From the NCBI GenBank assembly GCA_021464525.1, contig JADRCO010000321.1:1-20000 (forward strand): 20,000 nt of DNA, read 5' to 3'. Below are positions 1-11,161 of this stretch, piece after piece. The position numbers and the translations under genes are program-made. The first letter of the stretch is position 1; each line of letters begins with the position of its first letter. This stretch comes from Rhizophagus sp. LPA8_4_AMF. Lineage: Eukaryota > Glomeromycota > Glomeromycetes > Glomerales > Glomeraceae. Under the pieces are notes generated by a model. That model saw nothing but the letters and a program-made list of their open reading frames with translations. It was not told where the DNA came from and did no database searches.

Positions 1-20
1 AAAAAAATAAAAAAAGGATA

Positions 21-52
<32 letters not shown>

Positions 53-54
53 AA
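21..54. repeat. T25/A9 homopolymer dyad inside an intron
   Basis: A run of 25 T is followed directly by 9 A. It lies in the intron that precedes the first visible F-box/LRR exon, about 30 bases before the CT-rich acceptor tract (68-84). Length is likely to vary between strains or assemblies. Confidence 0.7.
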
Positions 55-86
55 TTCAATTTTTTTTCTCTCTCTCTCTCTTTTAG

Positions 87-1712
87 GTATTGGTAAGACA
101 ATTATGGAAATCTCCTATATGGAAAACGGCAGAATCATATCAAAAATTTTTACGTACACTTCGTAGTAGAAAACTCAAATTTTTATATGGTAATATGGTT
201 CAAAGAATTATATTTAAAAGTCATAGATGTTTTGAAAGTATACCAGAATTTTCAAGTGTTGATTTAAAATTAATTTCAAGAAAATGTCCAAATATTAAAC
301 ATATTACAATAACAAATCAAAAACAACCTTTTACAGTTCCTAATATAACGGCAATGTTAAGTTCAGCACCAAATTTAATTTCTTTTACAGTATCAAATTG
401 TGATAATGAATGGTTACATGGAGCTTTAAGACCTATGAGAGAAGGATTATGTCCAAAATTACAACATTTAGAAATAAATGATTGGAATAGAAATTGGGGT
501 TTTGATGTACTTAAAGATGTAGGAGAAAAATGTAGAAATATTACTTCACTTAAATTATATCAACGTGTAAATAAGTTGGAAATTGCAAGAATGATAGTAA
601 AATCATTTCCAAATTTACAAATTTTTGAATGTAAACATATTAATTTTGCTGGATTACAAGGTCTTTTAACAGGTGCTTTAAAATTAAAATCTTTAACATC
701 ACAATTTGAGAATGATATAACTGATGATGCAGCTGAAACTTTATCTTTCGCTTTCGCTAAACTTGAATCTTTAAGGATAAGAATAATTCATGATATTGAT
801 TACCCAAAATTTAGTAATTCTATGTCAAATTATCAATCATTTTTACGTCATCTTCATTTAGCAACAGTTCATATAACTGATATAACAGTAGAAAAATTTG
901 CTGAAAATTGTAAATTTTTAGAATCAATAGAAATTTATATGTGTTTTCATTTAACTGATAATGCTATAATAGCATTAGCAAATCATCGTAATATTCATTT
1001 AAAACATTTAATGATAGCTTATAATGCTCGTATAACTGATGAAGGAATGAAACATATTGCAATAAATTGTAAGAATTTAAAAACTTTTATTGCCATGTCA
1101 TGTACAAAAATGACAAATTCGGCTTTTGTAAATATTACGAGAGAATGTAAAAATTTGGTGGAATTTACTGTACGTAATTATCCTTGGCAAACTTTGGCTT
1201 CAATAGTTCATACTTTATCAACTCGTAATAAAGGAACTTTAAAAGTATTTAAAGCTTATGATACTGGAATTAGAACGAATGATAATTCTTTTAATCTTAA
1301 ACTTAATGCTGCTGCATTAGAAAGATTGGCAATTAGATGTCCTCAAATTAAATCTATGGTATTAAGATGTCGAATGCAAGAATCAAATGGAAGTGTGAGT
1401 ACAATTATTTATTATTTTTACTTTTTTTGACTTTATTTTTTTTTATTTTTAAATTTTTTTAATTTTATATTATTATTTCTTTTTTTTTAGTATCTTGTTA
1501 GAACATTAAAAAAATTTCAAAATCTTGAAGAATTGATGATTTGTCCACCAGTAAAATTTACAAAATCTGATATTAAACAATTGGAAAAACATAAAAGATT
1601 AAAAGATATAACAATAATTCATGGTCTTACCCCTGATGCCGAATCTTTTCTAAAAGAACGTAAAAATGAGAATAAAGGTGGAATGTATATTACGGTGATA
1701 AATAATAATTAA
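87..1712 (+). CDS. F-box/LRR protein, 5' exon missing (off window)
   Basis: This is the 3' part of an F-box/leucine-rich-repeat protein, probably a substrate-recognition subunit of an SCF ubiquitin ligase. Coding begins at 87, directly after a (CT)n-rich 3' splice site ending in AG at 85-86, and no start codon fits. Exons are 87-1394 and 1491-1712 (stop TAA 1710-1712), separated by a 96-base GTGAGT...TTTTTTTAG phase-0 intron at 1395-1490; 509 codons are visible. The first residues, VLVRQLWKSPIW, match the end of an F-box. The middle carries LRR_CC/AMN1-like repeats, such as LESIEIYMCFHLTDNAIIAL and ITDEGMKHIAINCKNL. It aligns end to end with the gene at 14689-16614, which predicts a missing first exon of about 40 residues and a total near 549. 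The F-box itself is inferred from that paralogue. An AATAAA overlaps the stop (1711-1716). Substrate unknown. Confidence 0.88.
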
Positions 1713-1763
1713 TAAATTTTACCTGTCGATCAGATAATTTTTTTTGGATCGGAAAAAAGGTAG

Positions 1764-1806
<43 letters not shown>

Positions 1807-2728
1807 TATTATTATTGTTATTATTAATCAAATTATTTGTGTGATTAAAATTAAAAAATCAAATATTTGTGTGAGGAAAAAAAAATTGTATAGAATATTA
1901 CTTTAAGAAGAAATATATATATATATACATATACATACACATACATATATATATTATATATATATAATTTTTTTATGATTTATTATTTATTTATTACCGA
2001 AAATAAAATAAGTTTGTAAGATATTTATTTTTTTCTTTTTTTTTGTATAACTTAAAAAAATAATTAAAAGGTAAATAAAAAAAAAAATTATTATTTTAAA
2101 AATTATGGATTGATTAGATTATTTCTCGTTAGAAATTATTTATCTAATTTACCTTATTAAGTTATTATATCTGATTTGAAAGAAAAAAAAAAAGGAACTT
2201 TGAATGATTTAGAAATCGGAACATCTTACAAATCAAAATTTAAACTTCATGCGTTTAATAAAAACATTGATGTACAACGTGTTTACATAATAAATAATAC
2301 TTGTAGTAAAAATCTACATGAGGCTTATCGTTATTGTTAAAAAATATGTAATTAGTAGATCAAAAAATTATACACAATAGGAAATTAGAAAAAAAAACAA
2401 AATTACCAAAAATTAACTTTAAAATGAAAGTAAAATTTTTTTTTTTTTTGATTCCAAAATACAAATTTATATAAATTGCTTTAAGTAGTGCCTCGTAAAA
2501 AAAATATATATATATATATATATATATAAATACATTTATTTAATATATATTTTTTTCCTTTCTTTACATAAACAAGGTTAAACTAAAAATTTTGGTATTC
2601 CCTATTGTACCTTATCTTTCCGATTTTGAATGCGTTCCCTTCTGATCATCCGCAGTAAAGGATTTATAATATTTTCATCAATTTTAATCAGACAATAGAT
2701 ATGCATGCAAATGAGTAACAGCATTATT
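1713..2728. other. Intergenic, A+T-rich, homopolymers and (AT)n
   Basis: This is the 3' flank of the first F-box/LRR gene. It holds a 40-base A run (1764-1803), TA/CA-rich microsatellite around 1914-1967, and (AT)n around 2504-2527. No frame looks coding on either strand, and no RNA gene was seen. Confidence 0.6.
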
Positions 2729-2882
2729 ATTTAATTTCATTTTAATATGTTTAATTGGAAAGTTGGAAATCGATATTTGAAACATTAATAATTGGAATGT
2801 TGGGAATTGACATTTGAAAGAAAACATTTAATTTCATTTTAATATGTTTAATTGGAAAGTTGTGAAATTGACATTTGAAAAA
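2729..2882. repeat. 97-base direct duplication with a third internal copy
   Basis: A 37-base stretch beginning ATTTAATTTCATTTTAATAT at 2729 recurs exactly at 2826, an offset of 97. After each copy comes a related segment of about 29 bases (ATTGGAAAGTTG ... ATTTGAAA). A third, diverged version sits between them near 2791-2819 (ATTGGAATGTTGGGAATTGA), so a short repeat is nested within a longer one. Nothing coding is visible. Confidence 0.75.
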
Positions 2883-3137
2883 TAAAAAAGCATCCACAAA
2901 GTAATGTGATAATTTCGATTATGTTATACATCAATCATTTATGCGTGAAATCATGTGTACACACTCACATACTAACACATTTCTGCGAGTTTTTTTTTTG
3001 ATTTCATATTTCTGTTTTTACATGTTATACAATACGGGTCTACTTGCATTGGGATTCGGGATCAAATATGCATGTGGTAATATGCAATGATGAATTTTGG
3101 ATACTTGTATGATTTAGACAAAAGGTTTTTGGATGTC

Positions 3138-3183
3138 CAAAACCTGTACAAAACCTGTTTCAAACCCTGTACAAACCTATCTT
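3138..3183. repeat. Short degenerate AAACCTGTAC repeat
   Basis: Four imperfect tandem copies of an 11-12 base unit (AAAACCTGTAC, AAAACCTGTTTC, AAACCCTGTAC, AAACCTATC). It is too short and irregular to be telomeric. Confidence 0.55.
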
Positions 3184-3316
3184 AAATTGTCCAATTGTTC
3201 CAACACCGGTTACGTCTAACGATGTTGAGTGGTTATGAAGAGAGAATAAAGGGTACTTTAAAAAACACGTTAAACCTGCTGGTAAATTTATGTTGAATAC
3301 TTTTTTTTTTCCACCA

Positions 3317-3517
3317 CATCTTTCGTCTTTACCATCTTTCGTCTTTACCATCTATCGTCTTTACCATCTATCGTCTTTACTATCTTTATCGTCTTTACCA
3401 TTTATTATCTTTACTATCTTTATCGTCTTTACCATCTTAATCTTCTTTATCATCTTTACCATTTTTATTATCTTTACCATCTTTACTATCTTTACTGTCT
3501 TTACCATCTTTATCGTC
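3317..3517. repeat. Pyrimidine-rich TCTTTACCA/TCTTTATCG minisatellite
   Basis: About 200 bases built from imperfect 9-base units of the form TCTTTAYCR, with some 16-18 base composite units (TCGTCTTTACCATCTA). The plus strand is strongly pyrimidine-biased. Both strands have incidental open frames (plus-strand product rich in F, I, T, L) that follow from the repeat composition. I do not call a gene. Confidence 0.75.
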
Positions 3518-4165
3518 TTGGAGTACCCACCTGACTTCTATTACATCATTAAATTACTCAGGAAAATTACAAGAGTCAATAGCCGAGTATGATTTTTACG
3601 TGAATATTCAGTATTACACAATTACATCTATTTGTTTATATTACGCGTTTATTTAGCTTCATAATAAAATGTATGATGTGCATGATATGGGCGTATAAAA
3701 CCTTTTGTAAGTATTACCTTTGTGTAATTTTTAAATTTAAATATTTCTTTAGGTCTAGAACAGCCTGAGAATCTTCTAATTATTCCAAATCACATGATCT
3801 TTTAAATTTAGTACAATTAAATAAAAAATGATTGTCGGTCGTAACCTTTTTCATAAAGTTTCACCGAAAATGGTGTTAACCGAAACGCCAGAATAAATAT
3901 GGCGACGCGTTTCATGTACAAAACCGTTTTTTTTTTTTCATTATTTTATGTCATTTATTTACAATAAAATTATACATAAAAAGAAAATTTGAATAAATAA
4001 TAAATAAAATAAATTAATTAAAAGGAAAAAAAATAAAAAGCAATTTACATTAATAATTTACACTAAAAGTACTCTCTTTCTTTTAACGCCTTCTTTTTTA
4101 ACGCCTCTAAAACTAAACTAATCTAAAACTAATCTAAACTAATCTAAAGACTAAAACTAAATTAT
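3518..4165. other. Intergenic, 3' flank of the BTB gene
   Basis: No gene seen. At 4108-4155 there is a short CTAATCTAAA repeat in the likely 3' untranslated region of the minus-strand BTB gene. Around 3880-3915 there are imperfect inverted CGCCA/TGGCG elements. A possible poly(A) signal (AATAAA on the minus strand) lies at about 3954-3959. Confidence 0.5.
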
Positions 4166-6655
4166 CTAATAACATAATTCTTTAACTTGAAAGATTTCAC
4201 ATTCAACAATATCACTTTTAATTAAACCAAAATTTTGACCACCATTAAATTCAACAATTTTATCATGAAAATTAATAATTAAATTATTACCAAAATTTAA
4301 TCCATTGGTATTATTTTCAAATCTATTATAATTATTAATAGAAATAGATGAAAGATTATTAACTTTTGTGAAAATTGTTTCTTTTTTCGGTTTTTTCATT
4401 GATAATGTTGTAGGAGTACTTTTCTTTGAACAATCTTTTGTGATTTTTGTACAATCTTTGTTAAAATTATCATCACCAATCATCATTTTAATTACGTCAC
4501 TTTTTTCAAATGATTTTCCATCACCAAATGTAAATATTAAAGTGGAAGAATTACTTTCATAATTTGAATTAGGAAAATAATTAAATCCGATCGGATTATA
4601 CCCTCCTACTAAAATATGTCTGTTATTTGAAGAAGATGATGGTAATTTGATTTTAGTTAACACTAAAGTGGGTCCTTGATTCATACATCTATCATGATAT
4701 GCAGATGCACCATCACGAGTCATTCTAAACAAAAGATTAAATTGATAAGCGGCTGGAGTTGTGGATGATTGTGGTTGTAATATTTGTTGTTGTTGTTGTT
4801 GCTGCTGCTGCTGTTGTTGCTGCTGTTGCTGTTGTTGTTGTTGTTGTTGTTTATGATTAATTTGAGCTTTTGTAGATGATTTAGTTGTTGTAACTGTAAG
4901 AATATTGGTGGAAATTGATAATACAGTTGAAATAAAATTTGAATTCTCTTGCCTATTTCTTTTTCTAAATATTGGAAAATTGATACGAAGTGAATTATTT
5001 CTCTTTGATTTACAAGTTGTATTATCAACAATTTTAGGTATATAATGTCCTTCTTGTATCCAATAAGTGATTTTTAGTGCATGTACATGATTGATTAATG
5101 CAGAATCTTCTAAAATGATGTTTGATGATGATGATGAATGATGATTTGTATATGTATTGTTATGATGTGTAATATGATGATGAATGTTATAATGACGTTG
5201 ATGATGTGACAAATAATATAAAACAGTTTCCTTGTTAGAATCCTCCCCAATTTCTGATATAATAGTATCTTTTATCCAATAATTTAAATAAGGTAAAACC
5301 TTATCTAAAAAATAATTTCTACTAATATGACTAAATCTAACATATTCTTCTACCAATTTATACATTGTTTCATGTAACATATTAAATTCATTTTGTCGCC
5401 ATTTTTTAACATCATGAGGAAATTCATTGATTTTTTCTTGTCCTAGAGTCCATTTTAAAATACATTGCCAAATAGCCCAATCATCCAATCCATTACAACA
5501 TTCTTTTAATATATTATTCAAAATCCGTTCTGATAATGAATGTAAATCATTTTGTATGAGTAAACATGTTGGGTCTCTTTTAATTATCGTTAAGGTATGT
5601 ACCTTAAGTTTTAAGAATGTCGTCGGATTAGAATAACAACATTGTAATATTGGAACTATTTTTGTTTTTAACCAATCAGAATTAAGATGAATAAAATATG
5701 TTTGTATTTCAGATGTAAGTTCTTCTAGAGATAATTCATCTGATGCTATTAATAAATCTAATACGGTCGATATATCCAATCTCTCTAATTTAATATTTCC
5801 AAAATGAAGATACCTGGGTACAAGGAAAAAAAGGTTCGTTATATATTTCAAATGAACACGCGACAAAAAAAAAAAATTTTTTTTTTTCAATAATTACCTT
5901 AATATTGCGATAAATACTTTTGGTGACATATTTGGTTTATCAAACAAGTAAACATCACCATGTTTTTTCGCCCAACTTTGAGAAAAAGCGGTACGAAAAT
6001 ATGAAGATCTTTTACTTAAAATAATTGAATTACTTCTAAATTTTTTAATATGTGGTTCTTCTCCAACATTAAAAATCACATCAAAATTTGTGTTATTAGA
6101 ATCATCAATATTAATATTATCAAAATTAATTAATTTTTCAAAATCCGAATCATCCAAATAAAAATCACCATCATGAAGAGTAGGAGATGGTGATGATGAT
6201 ATAGTTGAATTTAAAGTGTTTGTTGTTAAAATTGAGAATTCTGATGATGATACAGTTGATGAAGAAGAAATTCTTGATAAATTTCGTCTTGAACGATCAT
6301 TACTGTCACCAATTATTTTAAAATGTCTATGACTCCAATTATCATTTGGTTGTATTATTTCCATTTCATGTAACGGAGAAGATGGAATATTATATGATGG
6401 AGACGATATTGATGTTTTAGAAGGATTATAATGTATTGGAATGATTGGAGTTAATGGAGTTAATGGAGTAATGGGAGTTAATGGAGTCATGGGAGTCATG
6501 GGGGTCATGGGAGTCATGGGAGTCATGGGAGTCATAGGAGTTATTGGAGTTATTGGAGTTATTGGAGTTATTGGGGTTGTCGGAGTTGTTGGAACAGAAG
6601 GATTATTGGTTAGAGCATCGAGGCTCTCATACATCATTTCTGTTATATCCAACAT
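4166..6655 (-). CDS. BTB-BACK-TLDc domain protein, complete, two exons
   Basis: Probably a CUL3-type adaptor or a stress-related TLDc protein. Exons are 6655-5898 and 5813-4166; the 84-base intron (5897-5814) is phase 2, AG|GTAATT to TACCCAG|G, and joins ILR to YLHFG inside the BTB fold. The product is 801 residues. Residues 23-70 are a Thr-Pro repeat; 80-165 Ser-rich; about 176-300 BTB (KKFRSNSIILSKRSSYFRTA, FDKPNMSPKVFIAILRY); 303-430 BACK-like (LDDWAIWQCILKW); 454-483 His/Ser-rich. About 487-801 is TLDc, with DSALINHVHALKITYWIQ, RMTRDGASAYHDRCMNQGPT, ILVGGYNPIGF and a C-terminal VECEIFQV. A low-complexity insertion with 22 glutamines (575-596) separates the first TLDc helix from the core. 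The ATG at 6655 is the first in frame and leaves the domains whole. Partners and substrate are unknown. Confidence 0.9.
4784..4849 (-). repeat. 22-glutamine codon tract in the BTB-TLDc gene
   Basis: Twenty-two consecutive Gln codons, mixed CAA and CAG with CAG clustered in the middle. The tract lies between the first TLDc helix and the RMTRDG core. The mixed codons mean it is not a pure trinucleotide run. Confidence 0.95.
5814..5897 (-). other. BTB gene intron with an A11/U12 foldback
   Basis: Phase-2 GT-AG intron of 84 bases. Just downstream of the 5' splice site the transcript has about 11 A followed by about 12 U, able to fold on itself, then GUCGCG and a weak acceptor tract ending UACCCAG. 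Splicing here restores the typical BTB sequence across the junction, which is the main evidence for it. Confidence 0.85.
6449..6589 (-). repeat. 9-base in-frame minisatellite encoding Thr-Pro-X
   Basis: About 15-16 tandem nonamers encode T-P-[M/I/L/T] (residues 23-70 of the BTB protein). Blocks of identical neighbours (M, I, L) suggest recent slippage, with the T-P pair held constant. Confidence 0.9.
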
Positions 6656-6894
6656 TTTAAAAATAATAAATAATAATAATTATAAAAAAAAAAAAATTTC
6701 TATTCCAAAAAAAAATAAAAAACGTAGCAAATAAAAAAAAAGCGTACGTTAAAAGGACGAAAAAGAAATTCTTTTTAGGAAAATTTTTTTCATAAATTTC
6801 ATTGTATTTATATTCAAAAAAGGTGGCGTTATGAAAGGTTTTAATACATACTTTATTGTACAAGTATGGGTGTCACCTTATAACCATAATTGTT

Positions 6895-6904
6895 CTTTAT
6901 ATAG
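6895..6904 (-). promoter_or_regulatory. Candidate TATA box for the BTB gene
   Basis: CTATATAAAG on the minus strand, about 240 bases upstream of the ATG. The same CTATATAAA core occurs upstream of the zinc-cluster gene at 19533. Inferred from motif and position only. Confidence 0.4.
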
Positions 6905-8572
6905 GTTCTATTACCGCAATTGTGGAAGTTTAACAATTCCCCGATACGTAATCTCATGATCTACCTGCATTTTACATGTCTGGAGTTTTACGGACAAAAT
7001 TTGTACTCTTTTGAATATCGTTATTTCCGTCCGCTCATCATTTATTTATTTATTTATTATTATTATTATTTTTTTTTTTTCGTTCATGATTTTTTTTTTT
7101 TAAAAGAGAGATTTTCTTGTGATATTATAGTTATATACGAAATTACTATTAATAAATATAATTGGATGATGAATATATTGAATTCGGAAAAAATCGACGA
7201 CTATAACAGATTATAATCCGAATCCCCGAAGTTCAAAGAAAATGACGATTTATTTATAGAATATCACCATAGTTGGCGATATTGATCTACGATTTACATG
7301 TTGTTAATCATTAAAGGGAATTATTTCTAAAATTAACTTTTCATTAATGATTTTTGAGAAACCGAATGAGCTATTTTTAAGAAAAAGTTTTATAAACTTT
7401 AAAAAAAAAAATTTTTTTTTTTTCTAAAATTTCTGAAACAATTTTTACATATTACCTTAATGAACCCTTGTAATACTCAAAGCACTAAATATTTATTGAT
7501 AATTATGATGATATTCCTTCTAATACATGAATATTTTTATAAAAATTATAAAATTTTCTGAAAAGAAAAAAAGAATACCGAAAGTTCAAATTAATATATC
7601 GGGAATGTATACTGAATATATTTTAATGTTTTCCGTTTCAGAACGGACCACTCGAGATTTCCCGGGGATACTTTGTATGTAACCAACATTTTTTTTTTCG
7701 TAACATGTAAAAAAATTCTAGTACAATGAATATTCATTTTGTGTACAGAAATATTATATTATTATAATAAAGAAATATTTAATTTAAAACAAAATTTTTC
7801 TTAAATATTTATTAAATATATACTTAAATATATGAGTCATAATTAATAGTTAATCTCTTTTTATTAATATGATTCTTTGTTTATATAACATTCTGGTTTA
7901 AGATAATTAAATTTTGCCACATTGTTTATTTTAAATAGTTTCAAACTTTAAAAAAAAAAAAAATACGCTCAAGTGGTTAACTTTATTACACGTTATCATA
8001 ATTTGTAACCTGTTTTTAAAAAAAAAAAATTAAAAAAATTAATATATACGGTTAATCCGATCAAAATACGAAACATTCAACTAATTATCCTAATTATCAC
8101 GTTATTATAGTTTACACGAGGGAAAAAAATTATTTTATTGGTTATGATGCAATTTATCAAATGGGAAATACGGGGGTAATTCATTTATGTATTATGAAAT
8201 TTATTCTTCTACTCAAAAAAGTAAATTGTTCCATTATTCCACATGGAAATTCAATTCGATTCTCTCCACAGTTTAAATGCACAACAATTTATCATTATTC
8301 CATTATTCTAATGCCTCGTGTATTTTTTTTTACATCACAATCCAAGTTTTCCTGAATTGTATACAATACAATTCCAACTTACTTTATCTTTTAATAAACA
8401 TTTGATTTTCACGCATAAAGAACAAAAAAAAAATTAATAATTAAATGATTATCCAGTGTGCCAAGAAATACAATAAATTTTTAATTCAAAGTCAACGGAT
8501 TATTAATTAAGAAAGGATTTGACACATGATGTGTAAAAAATGTCACGTTTCAACCGTTTTTATATAATTAGG
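6905..8572. other. Intergenic, A+T-rich, no gene seen
   Basis: This starts the 8-kb gene-free stretch. Open frames at 6920-7216 and 8161-8355 (plus) are short, compositionally like their surroundings, and show no domain or splice context, so they are not called. An A/T homopolymer dyad sits at about 7400-7422, and A runs occur near 7950 and 8019. No RNA gene recognised. Confidence 0.5.
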
Positions 8573-8646
8573 GTGAGTGCTGGGGAAAGGGACCAAAATA
8601 AACAATGAAATCCATTGTCTAATTGGTCCTTTTTCCCAGCACTCAC
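8573..8646. mobile_element. Near-perfect 74-base foldback (MITE-like or hairpin RNA)
   Basis: Left arm 8573-8607 begins GTGAGTGCTGGG and right arm 8613-8646 ends CCCAGCACTCAC. The arms pair over about 34 positions, with a single bulge and a few mismatches, two of which would be G-U pairs in RNA; the loop is about 5 bases. No clear target-site duplication is seen. It could be a miniature foldback element or a hairpin transcript. The arms are far less A+T-rich than the surroundings. Confidence 0.65.
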
Positions 8647-9053
8647 TCACCAATGAAAAATGATTTTCTTTGTCTAAAAAAACGCGGCGTCACATTCCAC
8701 CGACCACATGACCTGTGACTCACACATTTTGCGTTGATCCGCGTGATCATCATCGGCACATTCATTTTAGTAAAACAAAGAAAAATGATCACTTCTAAAA
8801 TCCTCATTATGTTGGCTGGTTAAAAATCAATAAACTTATTTACGTGTCAATTCGGCTCATATGCACGATTACATAATTCATATGCTCCTACAAAACTGGA
8901 ATTCCAGCAAGAATGTTCCGAGTACGTCTAAAAAAGGTCCTGAGAATGTAAGATTCCGAACGTCCGAAAAATATCCGGACATTACTCGAATATGACTGGT
9001 GATCTAAATTCAGCAGTAGTTAATGCATCAACGTCACGGAATATCGTCGCTGA
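8647..9053. other. Intergenic, less A+T-rich block, no gene seen
   Basis: This stretch is visibly richer in G+C and CpG than its neighbours and includes a GTCCG...CCGGAC inverted pair near 8970-8988. No frame longer than a few dozen codons and no RNA gene was recognised. Confidence 0.45.
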
Positions 9054-9054
9054 C

Positions 9055-9219
9055 CACGTGATTTGTGAGATCGCGTTATCTATATTTATTTCAGTAACTT
9101 GAGGGGTGTTAATGCCTATTTGTCAATCGTCACCCCCTGTAAGTGTATGCTATGACGAACGAAAATAATCTCGCTCACGTGATACTCGTAATTTCGTGCA
9201 TTATATATTTTATCACGTG
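9055..9219. promoter_or_regulatory. Cluster of three CACGTG (E-box) sites
   Basis: CACGTG occurs at 9055-9060, 9176-9181 and 9214-9219. The last two are full palindromic octamers TCACGTGA (9175-9182, 9213-9220) spaced 38 bases apart. CACGTG is the known core site of bHLH factors such as Cbf1 in fungi. No gene is seen within reach on either side, so the regulated unit is unknown. Confidence 0.45.
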
Positions 9220-9220
9220 A

Positions 9221-11159
9221 ATATTGTTACTATTTGTTTAGTTTATCTATCGTTGACGAAAAGCATCCTTCCCTTCAGCGAATGGATCCCGTCTTCCATG
9301 AATGAATAATAACGAGGAAGTTGAGTGTTTGTTCTGCTTGCGAATAGGTCTAATTGATAAGGACCCTTATCTCTGTTGAACACATTGAAAAACCTGGGAT
9401 GTAACTTCCATTCGTGCCTGCCTCTCGAAGCATTTATTCACTTATAATAATAATTAATTAATTGTAAAACTTCATATTTTTTTTTTTTATAAAAAAAAAA
9501 TTTAATGAGATACGATGATCGTCAACTTTAAAATTATGGGTTTTAAATTGGATGGGGCAAAAGTAATTAGCTATTTTAAATAAAAATCCATAATTAAAAA
9601 AAAATCGAAAGATTAAAATAAATTTTGAAAATATTACAAATTAATTTTTTTTTTTTCAATAATTATTATATCTCGATAACGTTAAATTGATCAGTACATG
9701 TACAGTATGTCCATTCTTTTTTTCTAAAAATAATAAAATTAATGCGGTACAGATGTACAGTACATTAAATAAATAATCAAATGTTACATATGGAGATTTG
9801 TATATTTATGGAAAAGAACTTAAAAAATGGGAACAGCCGACAAGGTAAAATTTGATGAGGTAATGCATATAACAAATAGAATAGTAAAGGACATAATATA
9901 TAAAGATTATAAATTATATATCATATTTATTACAACTAGATATATGCCGAAAACCCAAATAAATGTAAGATTTCATAATTATAATTCATAATTTTAATTT
10001 TTAATAAAATTTGTAATTTTACCATTATTTTGAGTTCAGTATATGTTTGGAATATCAGCACAAGTATCTCAATGGTAAAACTAGGTTTCGGCTGTAGCCG
10101 AATTCAGACATGGTCCTCTTAAAATTATTTAGCCATATTTCCAGATATACATATGATCAACGTGCAAGTTAACGAATGCTATTAGATGATGAGCTCAACG
10201 TCTTAAGAGATGGTTAGAGACTTTTGAAAATTTTTCTGAATTATAATATTAGCCGCCGTTTAAAATTTTTAATTTTTTGCGCCCAGACAGCAGGATTTCT
10301 CATAGTTGGCTGAAATTGTAATAAAAATTGGCTTTATATATAAATCAATTACTTTAAAACAAAAAAAAAAAAGGATAAATAAATTAAAATCCCTCATAGG
10401 ATAAGATAATTGAGATTCTGCACCGTAGATAAACTTAAAGCGTAAAAAAGTTAAGGAGTTAGGGAGTACAACATGTCTATTATTTCTGAACGCGTATACG
10501 GAATACAGGTATTACCAAAACCCTTAAGTATAATAAAGTACAACTTTGACTCAGTCACAAGATTTAGTAATAAATTTTAAATGCACGCCTACCCAAATGA
10601 AGGTATTTGATTATTGCTGATCGGACACGTAATGACAATAATCATAAGGACAAAGAAATCTTTTCCAGACATTAAATTTTTCAACAAGTCAAATGCACGA
10701 AAATTTTTCATCTATCATATGGAATGGTTTCAGCATTCTCAAATTAGAAACATTAGGAAGTATTTTTTTTATTCTATTTCGTCATTTTCGTGATTTTACA
10801 TATATTCTAAACAAATTCAAAAAGAAATAAAACTTTTATACAAATATTGTGAGAGGATCAAGACATTTTATTGGTAGGTATTACAAACTTTATTATGGAA
10901 TAAATAGTAATTGAATTGAATCACCCTCTGTTGATCAAAATATTTTTGTAATGATAAATAAATAAACGAAGCTGTGTGTAAATCGAAAATCGAAATATTT
11001 AATTATTTGTCCTCACTTCCTAGTTACGAAAGATATTTATATTTATATATACAATATTTCAGAATTTCTTTCTTGTTCTTTTCTAAAACACTTTTTTAAT
11101 TCTTGTAATAAAATTTCCATTGTTATATATTTAAAAAGAACTTAAAGGTCATAACAACT
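9221..11159. other. Intergenic; less A+T-rich to about 9430, then A+T-rich
   Basis: 9240-9430 is relatively G+C-rich, but frames end within about 20 codons. A short perfect inverted repeat, TTCGGCT-GT-AGCCGAA, lies at 10087-10102. The part 10060-10330 has complex, non-simple sequence but no frame and no element ends I could define; it may be an old dispersed repeat. Nothing else supported. Confidence 0.4.
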
Positions 11160-11161
11160 TA

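Noticed and set aside
2729..2882. CRISPR-like direct repeats
   Set aside because: Only two long copies and one diverged copy, with no regular spacers, in a eukaryotic A+T-rich context.
3138..3183. Telomere-like AACCCT tract
   Set aside because: Units vary between AAACCTGT and AAACCCTGT at 11-12 base spacing and do not match a TTAGGG-type array.
3160..3592. Open frames on both strands (63 and 100 codons)
   Set aside because: They run through the pyrimidine minisatellite; the residues simply mirror the repeat, and no domain or splice context exists.
4720..5031. Minus-strand Asn/Ser-rich frame overlapping the BTB gene
   Set aside because: It is another reading frame of the poly-Gln and low-complexity segment; the BTB-TLDc frame has the recognisable domains.
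6441..6734. Plus-strand frame of G-V-M/I repeats
   Set aside because: It is the antisense of the Thr-Pro nonamer array in the BTB gene.
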